A stretch of DNA of 64,000 nt from Syntrophomonadaceae bacterium (GTDB lineage Bacteria; Bacillota; Syntrophomonadia; Syntrophomonadales; Syntrophomonadaceae), in assembly GCA_012729835.1 (NCBI GenBank), contig JAAYCK010000114.1, positions 1-64,000 of the forward strand, in the 5' to 3' direction. This document shows positions 9,687 to 20,039 of the stretch, piece after piece (position 1 is the first letter of the stretch; each line of letters opens with the position of its first letter). A model generated the notes under the pieces. It did not search any database. It saw only the letters and a program-made list of their open reading frames with translations, and was not told the origin of the DNA. A program made the translations under genes and the position numbers.

Positions 9687-10445
9687 GTGCTGAAAAAAAG
9701 GATTATTCCCGCCCTGTTGCTAAAGGATGGCCGTATGGTAAAGGGCAAGAACTTTTCCCAGTTCCGGGATGTGGGCAATCCGGTAACCGCCGCCCGCGTA
9801 TATAATGCCCAAAAGGCCGACGAACTGGTATTTTTGGATATCTGCCCGACTCGGGAGAGCCGGCAGGTCGTCTGCCATATTATCGAGGAAGCCGCTTGTG
9901 AATGTTTTATGCCCTTGACGGTAGGCGGGGGCATAAGCAGTTGTGAAGACATTAAGGATTTTTTAGATATCGGCGCCGATAAAGTGGCTATTAATTCGGC
10001 CGCGGTCAGGAATCCGGAGCTGATCCGGGAAGGCGCAGAAATGTTCGGTGATCAGTGCATCGTAGTGAGTGTTGACTATAAAACCCGGAGTGACGGTACT
10101 CGCAGAGTCTACATCGACAGTGGGAAAACCGAGGTGGACCTGGACCCGTGGGAGCATATCCAGCGTTGCACAGCGTTGGGCGCCGGTGAGATAATGCTTA
10201 CCAGCATTGACCATGAAGGCATGATGCAGGGTTATGACATGGATTTTATTGCCATGGTAAGCGGAATGATCGATGTACCGCTTATTGCCAACGGAGGCGC
10301 CGGCCGCTTGGAAGATTTTAAACAGGTGCTGGCTGAAACCAGGGCTTCGGCGGTGGCGGCTAGCAGCATTTTTCACTTCACCGATCAGAGCCCAATCAAG
10401 ACTCGCTTTTTCTTGTCCAACAATGGTGTCAACGTGAGGGTTTAA
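9687..10445 (+). CDS. hisF: HisF-like cyclase subunit in a glycan locus
   Basis: RIIPALLLKDGRMVKG, LTVGGGISS, DKVAINSAAVRNPELI. Confidence 0.9.
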   Translation: MLKKRIIPALLLKDGRMVKGKNFSQFRDVGNPVTAARVYNAQKADELVFLDICPTRESRQVVCHIIEEAACECFMPLTVGGGISSCEDIKDFLDIGADKVAINSAAVRNPELIREGAEMFGDQCIVVSVDYKTRSDGTRRVYIDSGKTEVDLDPWEHIQRCTALGAGEIMLTSIDHEGMMQGYDMDFIAMVSGMIDVPLIANGGAGRLEDFKQVLAETRASAVAASSIFHFTDQSPIKTRFFLSNNGVNVRV

Positions 10446-10462
10446 GCCGGGGGAAGACGGAA

Positions 10463-10606
10463 ATAGACGCAGATAACGCAGATTAAAATGATTAACGCAG
10501 AAAGGATTGTTTTTAAAACTACTATTCTGTCATTGCTGCGAAAACAATAACGGAACACCAGGCGCCGAACCTGTCATGGCGAGCGTAGCGCGGCAATCTT
10601 CCCCCT
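10463..10606. repeat. Dispersed intergenic repeats: ACGCAGAT-type motifs plus a TCATGGCGAGCGTAGCGCGGCAATCTTCC element
   Basis: Same motif families recur near 29.8, 42.4, 48.0, 54.2 and 61.7 kb. Confidence 0.7.
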
Positions 10607-10723
10607 GCCGGGACAGCGTTCCAGGCGGCGAATGCTGAGGAAACAAACCTGACAGTCTGCGGGCGGATATATGATCAGCCCCTACGATAGTATTAGTCCT
10701 AGATGCAAAGGAGAGAATTCTAC

Positions 10724-11272
10724 ATGAATAACGCTGTATATGAACATTTTATCGAGGGCGAACAAATCTATCTTAGGGAAGTGCGCCGTGAAGATGTCAA
10801 TGAAAATTACTATAAATGGATGAATGATCATGAAATAACCCGTTATACCGAGAGCCGCTATTATCCGTATTCTATGGAGCAATTGCAGGCTTTTGTCACT
10901 TCTCTGGATGGAAAAAGAAACGATGTATTTCTGGCCATAATTGAAAAAGCCACTGATAAGCATGTAGGCAATATCAAACTGGGAGATATCAATTGGATTC
11001 ACCGCCGGGGAGACATCGGTGTCATTATCGGAGAGAAATCCTGTTGGGGGAAAGGCTATGCCAGCGAAGCGATCGCGCTGCTCAGCTCATATGCCTTTAG
11101 CAAACTTAATCTATATAAAGTCTGTTCGGGATGCTATGCCAATAATATTGGATCTATTAAAGCATTTAAGAAAGCGGGTTTCGCGGAAGAAGCAGTTCTA
11201 AAAAGGCATTACTATTACGCTGGTGAATATATTGACGTTGTATTATTAGGAAAGTTCAACGGGGAGGCATAA
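10724..11272 (+). CDS. GNAT acetyltransferase (RimJ/PseH-like)
   Basis: IYLREVRREDVNENYYKWMND, GIGSIKAFKKAGF-type motif (NNIGSIKAFKKAGF); AAAGGAGAG before ATG 10724. Confidence 0.82.
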   Translation: MNNAVYEHFIEGEQIYLREVRREDVNENYYKWMNDHEITRYTESRYYPYSMEQLQAFVTSLDGKRNDVFLAIIEKATDKHVGNIKLGDINWIHRRGDIGVIIGEKSCWGKGYASEAIALLSSYAFSKLNLYKVCSGCYANNIGSIKAFKKAGFAEEAVLKRHYYYAGEYIDVVLLGKFNGEA

Positions 11273-11273
11273 C

Positions 11274-12065
11274 ATGAATCTTGTCATAATGCAGGCTCGA
11301 ATGGGTTCGAGCCGTTTGCCGGGCAAGGTTTTAATGAAGGTCTGCGGCCGTTCGCTGTTGGAACTGCAATATGAGAGGATTCAAGCCGCTGTTAAAGTTG
11401 ATCGGATTATTGTTGCTACTACCAGCGGGGCTAGTGACGATGCCATTGCTCAATTATGTAAGAATCAGAACATAGAGTATTTTCAAGGTTCAGAGAATGA
11501 CGTGTTGGACCGGTTTTATCAAGCCGCCCGGCAGGCAGGGTGTGTAAATGGTGATTCTATAATACGGGTTACCGGCGACTGCCCGCTCCTGGACCCGGAG
11601 GTTCTGGACGGGGTGGTTGATTTGTTCTACACCAGCGGTGTTGATTATGCATCCAATATTAATCCGCCTACCTTCCCGGACGGTCTGGATGTAGAGATAT
11701 TTAATTATAAGTCACTGGCCAGAGCCTGGCGGGAAGCCAGCCTGACCTCCGAACGGGAGCATGTTACCCCCTATATCCGCACTCACCCAGAGCTATTTTC
11801 TCAAGCCAACTACAGCAGGGCCAGCGACTTGTCCGATTTGCGTTTGACGGTTGATGAACCGGAAGATTTAGAAATAATCCGTTTTATATATGAAAGCCTG
11901 TACCCGCAAAAACCATTATTCTTACTAGCCGATGTACTGCAGGTGATCGATCAGAACCCGAGTCTCCTGGAGATAAACCGGGGTTTCGCCAGAAATGAAG
12001 GATATGAAAAATCCCTGCGGGAAGACCAACTCGTCCGCTCGGGAGGTAAAGCCCATGACGCATGA
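11274..12065 (+). CDS. Cytidylyltransferase, PseF/SpsF-like
   Basis: MQARMGSSRLPGKVLMKVCGRSLLE and ITRVTGDCPLLDPE-like (IIRVTGDCPLLDPE). Confidence 0.87.
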   Translation: MNLVIMQARMGSSRLPGKVLMKVCGRSLLELQYERIQAAVKVDRIIVATTSGASDDAIAQLCKNQNIEYFQGSENDVLDRFYQAARQAGCVNGDSIIRVTGDCPLLDPEVLDGVVDLFYTSGVDYASNINPPTFPDGLDVEIFNYKSLARAWREASLTSEREHVTPYIRTHPELFSQANYSRASDLSDLRLTVDEPEDLEIIRFIYESLYPQKPLFLLADVLQVIDQNPSLLEINRGFARNEGYEKSLREDQLVRSGGKAHDA

Positions 12066-12969
12066 TGTTAAGACCAGATTATGCCTGGGTACGGTCCAAT
12101 TCGGGCTGGAATACGGAGTGAACAATAAGACCGGAAAACCAAGCCCGGATGAAGTATTCACCATGCTGGACTATGCGCTGGAGCAGGGGATAGAATATAT
12201 CGATACCGCCGCGGCTTATGGCAATGCCGAAGAATTACTCGGTGAATACTTCAGCAGCAGAAACATACCGCAAGATTTAAAGGTTATATCTAAATTAACA
12301 CCGAACCTTATAGCCGATGATTGCAGTGACGGCGAGAATCTGGTGATAAGAGAAATCGAGAAATCTCTGCAAAGGCTCCGACTGGACAGCCTGGAGGGTT
12401 ATCTGCTGCACACCCCCACCAACTTTTACAACCCCAGTATTATGAGAGGTCTAAAACAGGCGAAAGACCTGGGTCTGATAAAAAACCTGGGAGTATCTAT
12501 CTACGAGACGCAGCACGCGTTGGATGTGGTTAGTTCAGGTTTAGTTGATTATATTCAGGTGCCATATAATATCTTTGACCAGCGCCTGGAGAAAAACGAT
12601 TTCTTCAGTCTGGCCCGTGCCAATGGAGTGATGGTTTTCGGCCGGGCGCCTTTCTTGCAAGGGCTATTATTTATGCAGCCATCGGAGGTGCCCGAGCACC
12701 TGGCCCGGGCTAGAGATTACCTGCAGGAGTTTGCCGAGATCATAGCCCGGTACGACCTGGGCAGGGCAGAGGCCACCTTGCTATTTTCCGCGCAGAACCC
12801 CGGCATCGATAGAGTCGTGTTCGGCATAGATAATATGGCGCAGTTAAAGGAAGATATTGCGGTAATCAGCGCGATGTCCACCGACACCCGCTGCCGGGAG
12901 GAATTAAAACTACATTTTATCACTATGGAGAAAGAAATAATCTTCCCTAGCCTTTGGGCTAAACGTTAA
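12055..12969 (+). CDS. Aldo/keto reductase family protein
   Basis: CLGTVQFGLEYGVNN, YIDTAAAYGNAEELLGEY; start ATG 12055. Confidence 0.85.
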   Translation: MTHDVKTRLCLGTVQFGLEYGVNNKTGKPSPDEVFTMLDYALEQGIEYIDTAAAYGNAEELLGEYFSSRNIPQDLKVISKLTPNLIADDCSDGENLVIREIEKSLQRLRLDSLEGYLLHTPTNFYNPSIMRGLKQAKDLGLIKNLGVSIYETQHALDVVSSGLVDYIQVPYNIFDQRLEKNDFFSLARANGVMVFGRAPFLQGLLFMQPSEVPEHLARARDYLQEFAEIIARYDLGRAEATLLFSAQNPGIDRVVFGIDNMAQLKEDIAVISAMSTDTRCREELKLHFITMEKEIIFPSLWAKR

Positions 12970-12982
12970 AAGATAGGAAGCG

Positions 12983-14278
12983 ATGAAATTGTCAGAACGC
13001 TATGCCAAGTCAGAAGCTATGCTGGAGCGGGCGCTAAAAAGTATTCCGCTCGGGACCCAAACCTTTAGCAAAAGCAAGACCCAGTATCCCTACGGGGTTT
13101 CACCCTATTACATGGAACGCGGCCAGGGCAGCCATGTGTGGGACATTGACGGAAATGAATATATCGATTTTATTAACGGTTTGGACTGCATTTCTCTGGG
13201 CTACAATGACCCCGATGTGAATGCTGCGGTCGCCGAGCAGTTACAGAATGGTCATATATTCTCCCTGCCCCACCTGCTGGAGGTGGAGGTAGCCGAGAAG
13301 ATTATCGCTATGGTCCCCTGCGCCGAGATGGTGCGCTTCGGGAAAAATGGTTCGGATGCCACTGCCGGAGCAATTCGCCTGGCCCGCGCCTATACCGGCC
13401 GTGATCATGTGGCGGTTTGCGGTTATCATGGCTGGCAGGATTGGTATATTGGTTCTACCGCCAGGAATCTGGGGGTGCCGCAGGCTACGCGGGATTTGAC
13501 CCATAGTTTTGTTTATAATAATACTTCATCGCTGCAGGATCTTTTTAATCAATGGCCGGATCAGATTGCCGCGGTTATCATGGAACCGATGAATGTTGAA
13601 GTGCCGGCTGAAGGATTTCTGCAGAAAGTTAAGGACCTGGCTCATAAGAATGGGACTTTGTTCGTATTCGATGAGACGGTAACCGGGTTTCGCTTTGCCA
13701 AGGGGGGAGCCCAGGAGTACTTTGGCGTAGTCCCCGATTTGGCAACATTCGGCAAAGGGCTTTCCAACGGCTTTCCCCTGTCGGCGGTAACCGGGAAAGC
13801 GGAAATAATGAAATTGATGGAGGAGATATTCTTTTCCTTCACCTTTGGCGGGGAGACCCTTTCTCTGGCCGCGGCCCGGGCTACCCTCGACAAACTGGAG
13901 CGGGAACCGGTTATCGAAACCCTGCGGCAGCAGGGGGATAAAGTTATTAAGGGAGTAAAGGTCCTTCTTAATAAATATGAATTGAACTCAATCATGTCCA
14001 TTTCCGGTCATCCCAGCTGGTCCTTCCTGGCTTTTAGAGACAGCGGGAATTATTCACAATGGGATCTGAAGACCCTGTTTATGCAGGAGGTACTGGCCAG
14101 AGGCATCATTACTTTGGGAACGCATAACATGAGCTATTGCCATAGCGATGCCGATATAGAAAAGCTGCTGCAATGCTATGACGAGGTTTTCCAGATCATA
14201 CAGGATGGAATCAAAAGTGGTTGTTTGGAAAAGTATCTTCGTTGTAAGCCTTTGGAGCCTCTCTTCAAACTGAGATAA
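12983..14278 (+). CDS. Class III aminotransferase (glutamate-1-semialdehyde aminomutase-like)
   Basis: VWDIDGNEYIDFINGLDCISLGYNDP, FDETVTGFRFAKGGAQ, TFGKGLSNGFPLSAVTG. Confidence 0.9.
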   Translation: MKLSERYAKSEAMLERALKSIPLGTQTFSKSKTQYPYGVSPYYMERGQGSHVWDIDGNEYIDFINGLDCISLGYNDPDVNAAVAEQLQNGHIFSLPHLLEVEVAEKIIAMVPCAEMVRFGKNGSDATAGAIRLARAYTGRDHVAVCGYHGWQDWYIGSTARNLGVPQATRDLTHSFVYNNTSSLQDLFNQWPDQIAAVIMEPMNVEVPAEGFLQKVKDLAHKNGTLFVFDETVTGFRFAKGGAQEYFGVVPDLATFGKGLSNGFPLSAVTGKAEIMKLMEEIFFSFTFGGETLSLAAARATLDKLEREPVIETLRQQGDKVIKGVKVLLNKYELNSIMSISGHPSWSFLAFRDSGNYSQWDLKTLFMQEVLARGIITLGTHNMSYCHSDADIEKLLQCYDEVFQIIQDGIKSGCLEKYLRCKPLEPLFKLR

Positions 14279-14391
14279 CAATAGCTATTGGTAAGCAGGT
14301 GAAGCGAAGGCACGTTTTTTGTTTCATGTCCGGCTATTTTGGAAGGAAGAGAAAATTACGTGCTGTTGCTTCCTTCCTCGATGGGGAGTGC

Positions 14392-14943
14392 ATGGTGAGA
14401 TTAACCGAAGGAAAAGTCAGACTAATAAATGAGCATGATCTGTCCATGGTTCTGGCATGGCGAAATTCAGAACGCATCACTAGAAACATGTTCAGTGACC
14501 ATGTTATTACCATGGAAGAACATCAACGCTGGTTTGCCGGATTAAACACCGGCACCCGAGTATGTTTGATCTTTGAATTAAGTTGCCGTCCGGTCGGTGT
14601 TGTCAATGTCACCGATATTGATCTGGATAATAATAAATGCTCCTGGGGTTTTTATCTGGGCGAAGCTGGTCTGCCGAAAGGGACCGGCCTATTGATGGGA
14701 TATCATGGACTGCAATTCATCTTTGAAGAACTTGATATTCGTAAGATCAACAGCCAGGCCTTTGCTTTTAATGAGAGCAGCGTTAAATACCATAAGAAAC
14801 TCGGTTTTAGAGAAGAGGGTCTTCTGATTAAAGAAACTAAAAAAAAGGGCCGATTTGAGGATGTGGTGGTCTTGGCCCTATTTAAAGATCAATGGCAGCA
14901 GCACCGGATCAAGGTGGAAAATGCCTTAATGAAATATGAGTAG
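14392..14943 (+). CDS. GNAT acetyltransferase, PseH-like
   Basis: LAWRNSERITRNMFSDHVITMEEHQRWF is typical of PseH-type GNATs. Confidence 0.8.
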   Translation: MVRLTEGKVRLINEHDLSMVLAWRNSERITRNMFSDHVITMEEHQRWFAGLNTGTRVCLIFELSCRPVGVVNVTDIDLDNNKCSWGFYLGEAGLPKGTGLLMGYHGLQFIFEELDIRKINSQAFAFNESSVKYHKKLGFREEGLLIKETKKKGRFEDVVVLALFKDQWQQHRIKVENALMKYE

Positions 14944-14993
14944 GTGAGTGATGTAATTGAAAATTGGCTGTATGAGAGAAGAGGTAATAAAGA

Positions 14994-16043
14994 ATGCGTG
15001 AAATTTCCATCGGGGATCGTTTAATCAGCCCGATGCAACCTCCCTTTATCGCCGCCGAGATGTCCGGCAATCATAACCAGTCTTTGGAGCGGGCGCTGAA
15101 GATCGTAGAAGCTGCTGCCCGGGCTGGAGCGCATGCTATCAAGCTGCAAACCTATACCGCCGATACCATGACGCTGGATTTAGATAGTAATGAATTCTTT
15201 ATCAGTGATCCAGACAGTCTATGGGAAGGTACCAGTCTTTATAAGCTCTACCAGCAGGCATATACACCCTGGGAATGGCACAGGCCGATTTTTGAACGCT
15301 GCCGGGAACTGGGCCTGATTGCTTTCAGCACACCATTTGATGATACTGCCGTTGATTTTCTTGAATCACTCGACGTACCTTGTTATAAAATAGCGTCTTT
15401 TGAAAATACGGATCTGCCTTTGATTCGCAAGGTGGCGTCTACCGGCAAACCGATGATTATTTCCACTGGTATGGCTACTATTGCTGACCTGGATGAGACA
15501 GTTAGATACGCCCGGAAATATGGTGGTCAGGACATAATCCTGCTCAAGTGCACCAGCAGTTACCCGGCCAGCCCTGCGGACAGCAACCTGCTGACTATTC
15601 CACACATGCGAGAATTGTTTGGCTGCCAGGTGGGGCTGTCAGATCACACCATGGGATTGGGCGGCGCTCTGGCCAGCATTGCCCTGGGGGCTACTTTTAT
15701 TGAAAAGCATTTCACCCTGTCACGCGCCGACGGCGGGGTCGACTCGGTTTTTTCGATGGAGCCGGCGGAAATGCACAGCCTGGTAATCGAAAGCGAACGG
15801 GCCTGGCAGGCGTTAGGGGCTATACACTATGGGGCGGGAGAAGGGGAGGCTGCCTCCTTGAAGTTTCGGCGTTCATTATATATCGCCCGGGATATGCAGG
15901 CCGGTGAAGTGCTGACCCCGGAAAATTTGCGTCTGATCAGGCCCGGTTTTGGCTTGGAACCGAAGTATTATGAACTGATGCTGGGCCGAAGGGTGAAAAT
16001 GAACGTTAAAGCCGGTACCCCGTTAAATTGGGATTTGATTTAA
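14994..16043 (+). CDS. pseI: Pseudaminic acid synthase
   Basis: PPFIAAEMSGNHNQSLERAL, GLSDHTMGLGGALASIALGATFIEKHFTLSRADGGVDSVFSMEP, C-terminal SAF-like region. Confidence 0.93.
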   Translation: MREISIGDRLISPMQPPFIAAEMSGNHNQSLERALKIVEAAARAGAHAIKLQTYTADTMTLDLDSNEFFISDPDSLWEGTSLYKLYQQAYTPWEWHRPIFERCRELGLIAFSTPFDDTAVDFLESLDVPCYKIASFENTDLPLIRKVASTGKPMIISTGMATIADLDETVRYARKYGGQDIILLKCTSSYPASPADSNLLTIPHMRELFGCQVGLSDHTMGLGGALASIALGATFIEKHFTLSRADGGVDSVFSMEPAEMHSLVIESERAWQALGAIHYGAGEGEAASLKFRRSLYIARDMQAGEVLTPENLRLIRPGFGLEPKYYELMLGRRVKMNVKAGTPLNWDLI

Positions 16044-16114
16044 ATCGGTTTATTTTCATCTTATATGCATTATACTTTTGGCATAAGGTTAATGTAATCG
16101 GCAGGTGAAGAACG

Positions 16115-16528
16115 CTGCAATATTTAACAGATAACGACATTGAAATAATTAAAACGGAATTGCATGAGGCGATTAGCCCCTATTTAATTATTCTGTTTGG
16201 TTCTGCGGCGAAACTACAGATGAGGGCTGACAGCGATGTAGATGTTGCCTATTTAAGTGATGTGGAGATTAATCCATATCAGCAATGGTTGCTGGCCGAG
16301 CGTCTGGCTGGTTTGCTCAAACGGGATGTTCATCTGCTTGATTTAAAAAAAGTTAGCACTGTAGTGCAGGCTCAGGTAGTGGGCAAAGGGAAGATTATTC
16401 TGGATCAAGAACCTCTGCGTCGGCAGGAGTATTTTATATTAGTGCTCAAAAAGTATGCCCGTTTAAATGAAGAACGCGAGCCGGTGTTAGCCCGGATTAA
16501 AGAAAGGGGGCGGGTGTATGTTCAATGA
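16115..16528 (+). CDS. mntA: MNT-type minimal nucleotidyltransferase (MntA-like antitoxin)
   Basis: ILFGSAAKLQMRADSDVDVAYL (GSx10DxD-type motif). The listed TTG 16160 is likely too short; in-frame CTG 16115 follows AGGTGAAG. Confidence 0.78.
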   Translation: MQYLTDNDIEIIKTELHEAISPYLIILFGSAAKLQMRADSDVDVAYLSDVEINPYQQWLLAERLAGLLKRDVHLLDLKKVSTVVQAQVVGKGKIILDQEPLRRQEYFILVLKKYARLNEEREPVLARIKERGRVYVQ

Positions 16529-16922
16529 CGTAATTATTAATAAGGTTCAAATCATTGAACATTGTATCAAACGCATCAACGAGGAATACAACGGTGATCC
16601 TGCCAACCTGTCCAATATTACCCGGCAAGATTCAATTGTTCTGAATATCCAGAGAGCTTGTGAGGCGGCCATAGCTTTGGCAATGCATATGGTGGCGGAA
16701 AGCGGTTGGGGAGTTCCGAATTCCAGTCGTGAGGCTTTCGATTTATTGGTTGAGCATGATGCCTTGGAACCTGCCCTGGCTAACCGGCTGAAGGCTATGG
16801 TGGGCTTTCGCAATATAGCCATTCATGATTATCAGAAGATGAATATGGATATTATTCAGGAGATTATCACCAGACATCTGGTTGACCTTACGGATTTTAT
16901 TGAAAGCGTTTTGCATAGTTGA
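16518..16922 (+). CDS. hepT: HEPN-domain HepT-like toxin
   Basis: RNIAIHDY (Rx4H HEPN motif); overlaps the MNT gene. Confidence 0.82.
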   Translation: MFNDVIINKVQIIEHCIKRINEEYNGDPANLSNITRQDSIVLNIQRACEAAIALAMHMVAESGWGVPNSSREAFDLLVEHDALEPALANRLKAMVGFRNIAIHDYQKMNMDIIQEIITRHLVDLTDFIESVLHS

Positions 16923-16943
16923 TATTGTTTTGGGGAGATTAAG

Positions 16944-17948
16944 ATGCCGGTAAAGGTTATTATAAGAGCCGATGGCAATAGTGTCATCGGGTTTGGTCAT
17001 ATTATTAGAACCCAGGCTTTGGCTTGCCAGCTTGAAAAATGCGGAGCCAAAGTCTCTTTTTTAACCCGAAATCCTGAAAACGTTGCAGGCTTTACAGCGA
17101 TAAAAATACCTGATGATTATAATGCAGAACAGGAGGACACTTGTATAGTCCAAGTTGCTGAAGAATTATCAGCCGGTATGTTGATCATCGACAGTTACGC
17201 CTTTAACCAGGAAAGGCTAAACAAAATGGCGGGGCTCGGCTTGATTTCTGTATATGTTGACGACATGAACCTTTATGAATTCAACACTACTTATGTGATC
17301 AACGGCAATTTATATGCCCCCCGGCTCGATTACCGCGGACAGGCCCGGTTTTTACTGGGGAGCGGGTATTTATTGATGCGTGAACAATTCACTAGTATAT
17401 TACCGAGGGTGGTCAGGCCGCAGGTTAAGAATATTTTGCTGACCTTTGGCGCGGCCGACCCTAATAACCTTACCGCCATGCTTCTCCGGCAAATAAAAAG
17501 CTTTCCCCGTTTCTTAGCTTTACAATGGCATGTTATAGTCGGACCCGCTTTTCGGCACATATCTGATCTGGAAACATTAGCACTTGATTGCAGCAATATC
17601 TTGCTCCATTACAATCCCGATGTAAAGAATTTGATGGAATTTTGCGATATATCTATTAGTGCCGCCGGCAGCACCACCTATGAATTGGCTGCCTGCGGTT
17701 TGCCGTCAATTATAATCGCAGCGGCAGATAACCAGCTAATGCTGGCTGAAGAAGCTGACCACCAAGGAATATCAATCAATCTGGGAGGACCCGGGCAGAT
17801 TGACTATCGGGACTTGGAGCGAATACTGAATCGATTGCTGGATGATTTTGACCTGAGGAAAAGTATGGCGGAGCTCGGTCAGAAGAGCGTTGATGGACAA
17901 GGGGCGATCAGAACAGCTCAAACCTTGCTGGGCGCAGATCGTTTTTGA
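16944..17948 (+). CDS. pseG: UDP-2,4-diacetamido-2,4,6-trideoxy-beta-L-altropyranose hydrolase
   Basis: IIRADGNSVIGFGHIIRTQALA, DDMNLYEF, SAAGSTTYELAACGLPSIII. Confidence 0.9.
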   Translation: MPVKVIIRADGNSVIGFGHIIRTQALACQLEKCGAKVSFLTRNPENVAGFTAIKIPDDYNAEQEDTCIVQVAEELSAGMLIIDSYAFNQERLNKMAGLGLISVYVDDMNLYEFNTTYVINGNLYAPRLDYRGQARFLLGSGYLLMREQFTSILPRVVRPQVKNILLTFGAADPNNLTAMLLRQIKSFPRFLALQWHVIVGPAFRHISDLETLALDCSNILLHYNPDVKNLMEFCDISISAAGSTTYELAACGLPSIIIAAADNQLMLAEEADHQGISINLGGPGQIDYRDLERILNRLLDDFDLRKSMAELGQKSVDGQGAIRTAQTLLGADRF

Positions 17949-17981
17949 CCAGGTGATTATAAATGCTGGGGAGAGAGAATT

Positions 17982-19058
17982 ATGACGCAATATGAAAATG
18001 ATATTATAAACGACAAAATCAGAAAAATGATAAAAGGCAAGACGATCCTGGTCACCGGCGGGACCGGAACAGTCGGGCAGGCTCTGGTCAGGAAAATTTT
18101 AAAGATGGAAGCTGGGGTAGTCAGGGTCTTTTCCCGCGATGAACATAAGCAGTTTCTAATGCAGACGGATTTGGCCAAGGATACGGATCCGGATCAGATT
18201 CGTTTTTTGCTGGGGGATGTGCGGGATCAGGAACGGCTTCTGCGAGCCATGGAAGGAGTAGATATTGTATTTCATTTGGCCGCATTGAAGCATGTACCGG
18301 CCTGCGAATATAACCCCTATGAGGCGGTAAAAACTAACGTACTCGGAACTCAAAACGTTATCGACTGTGCCATCAAACAGAATGTATGCGCTGTAGTATA
18401 CGCCAGCACTGATAAGGCGGCTTCCCCAACCAATACCATGGGAGCCAGCAAGCTGCTGGCGGAAAGGCTAATCTCATCGGCTAATCACTGGAAAGGTTCT
18501 CATGATCTGAAGCTGTTTTCAGTTCGATTCGGCAATATCCTGAACAGCCGGGGTTCGGTCATCCCGCTTTTTTCCCGGCAGATCATTAACGGAGGTCCGC
18601 TGACAGTAACAGATGGCAATATGACTCGGTTTTTTATGGATGTCAACCGGGCCGTTGATCTGATTCTGCAATCCCTGACTATAGCTCAGGGCGGAGAGAC
18701 TTTTGTTTTCAAGATGCCGGTCATGAGCATTGGCGATATGGCCCGAGCGGTGGTAGACTTATCCGGGAAAGCGGTGGAGATATCCACCATCGGCCTCAGG
18801 CCGGGGGAGAAAATGTATGAGGAATTAATGAGCGAGGAAGAGAGTTCACGGGCATTGGAAACAGATGATCTTTTTGTCATCCTTCCTTTTGACAGCGATA
18901 TCAATAAAGTGGCAGGGGAATATCCCGGCTCCAAACGAGCCGCCTGCGGGGTATTCAGTTCCGCCGACGAAGATATTTTGCCTCTGGACCAGATCAAATT
19001 CATGTTGGTGAAATCGATGGGCGATGAGATGCTTTGCCCGTTGATCAACCAGGAATAA
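17982..19058 (+). CDS. pseB: UDP-N-acetylglucosamine 4,6-dehydratase
   Basis: ILVTGGTGTVGQALVRKIL, FSRDEHKQF, ALKHVPACEYNPYEAVKTNVLGTQNVI, STDKAASPTNTMGASKLLAE. Confidence 0.92.
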   Translation: MTQYENDIINDKIRKMIKGKTILVTGGTGTVGQALVRKILKMEAGVVRVFSRDEHKQFLMQTDLAKDTDPDQIRFLLGDVRDQERLLRAMEGVDIVFHLAALKHVPACEYNPYEAVKTNVLGTQNVIDCAIKQNVCAVVYASTDKAASPTNTMGASKLLAERLISSANHWKGSHDLKLFSVRFGNILNSRGSVIPLFSRQIINGGPLTVTDGNMTRFFMDVNRAVDLILQSLTIAQGGETFVFKMPVMSIGDMARAVVDLSGKAVEISTIGLRPGEKMYEELMSEEESSRALETDDLFVILPFDSDINKVAGEYPGSKRAACGVFSSADEDILPLDQIKFMLVKSMGDEMLCPLINQE

Positions 19059-19097
19059 GGTTTTCGATTACATAATATGGATTGCGGAGGAAATGAA

Positions 19098-20036
19098 ATG
19101 AAGGTTTTAGTTACCGGCGGGGCTGGTTTTATTGGTCGCTGGCTGGTGAAACGTTTGTTGAACGAAGGTTACCGGGTCACCGCGCTGGATGATCTCTCCA
19201 ACGGCCAACTCGCCAATATTGAAGAGTTCACGACCGATGCTAATTTTACTTTTATCCAGGGGGATATCAAGGATATTGCTTTGCTGGACAGCGTTTTCGA
19301 GGAAGGATTTGGCCTGGTATATCACCTGGCCGCCAGTATCAATGTGCAGGATTCGATCGACGATCCCCGGACCACCTTTGACAACGATGTGGTCGGGACC
19401 TTCAATGTTCTGGAACAGTGCAGGAAAATTGGGGCCAGGGTGCTTTTCATGTCTACCTGCATGGTCTATGACCGCAGCCTGGATGAATCTGGTATAAGTG
19501 AGACGCATCCGGTAAAACCGGCGTCGCCTTATGCTGCCAGTAAACTGGCCGGAGAAGCCCTGACCCTTTCCTATTATTATGCCTACGGGCTGCCTGCCGT
19601 GGTGGTCAGGCCCTTTAATACCTATGGCCCATTTCAAAAGGCTTCGGGAGAAGGTGGCGTAGTAGCTATTTTCATCAAACGCAGTCTGGAAGGTGAGCCT
19701 CTTAATATCTATGGAGAGGGTACCCAGACCCGTGATCTATTGTATGTAGAGGATTGTGCCGACTTCATATACCGGGCTGCCATGGAACCAGCATCATCCG
19801 GCTTGATACTCAATGCGGGGCTGGGAAAAGACATAGCGATCAATGATCTTGCCCTGCTCATAGGTGGAAATCCCGAGCAGATAAAACATGTACCCCATAT
19901 TCATCCTCAGAGTGAAATTCCCAAGCTGTTGTGCAATTACAGCCAGGCGCGCAGCCTGCTGAAATGGCAGCCTGCAGTGAGTCTTGAAGAAGGGTTGCTC
20001 CGGACCCGGGCCTGGATCAGCGGTCAAGAGGGTTGA
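19098..20036 (+). CDS. NAD-dependent epimerase/dehydratase
   Basis: MKVLVTGGAGFIGRWLVKRLL, SPYAASKLAGE. Confidence 0.9.
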   Translation: MKVLVTGGAGFIGRWLVKRLLNEGYRVTALDDLSNGQLANIEEFTTDANFTFIQGDIKDIALLDSVFEEGFGLVYHLAASINVQDSIDDPRTTFDNDVVGTFNVLEQCRKIGARVLFMSTCMVYDRSLDESGISETHPVKPASPYAASKLAGEALTLSYYYAYGLPAVVVRPFNTYGPFQKASGEGGVVAIFIKRSLEGEPLNIYGEGTQTRDLLYVEDCADFIYRAAMEPASSGLILNAGLGKDIAINDLALLIGGNPEQIKHVPHIHPQSEIPKLLCNYSQARSLLKWQPAVSLEEGLLRTRAWISGQEG

Positions 20037-20039
20037 TTT

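Noticed and set aside
9067-10445. Histidine biosynthesis hisH/hisF operon
   Set aside because: No other his genes; position after a PseA/WbpG-like amidotransferase indicates a glycan role.
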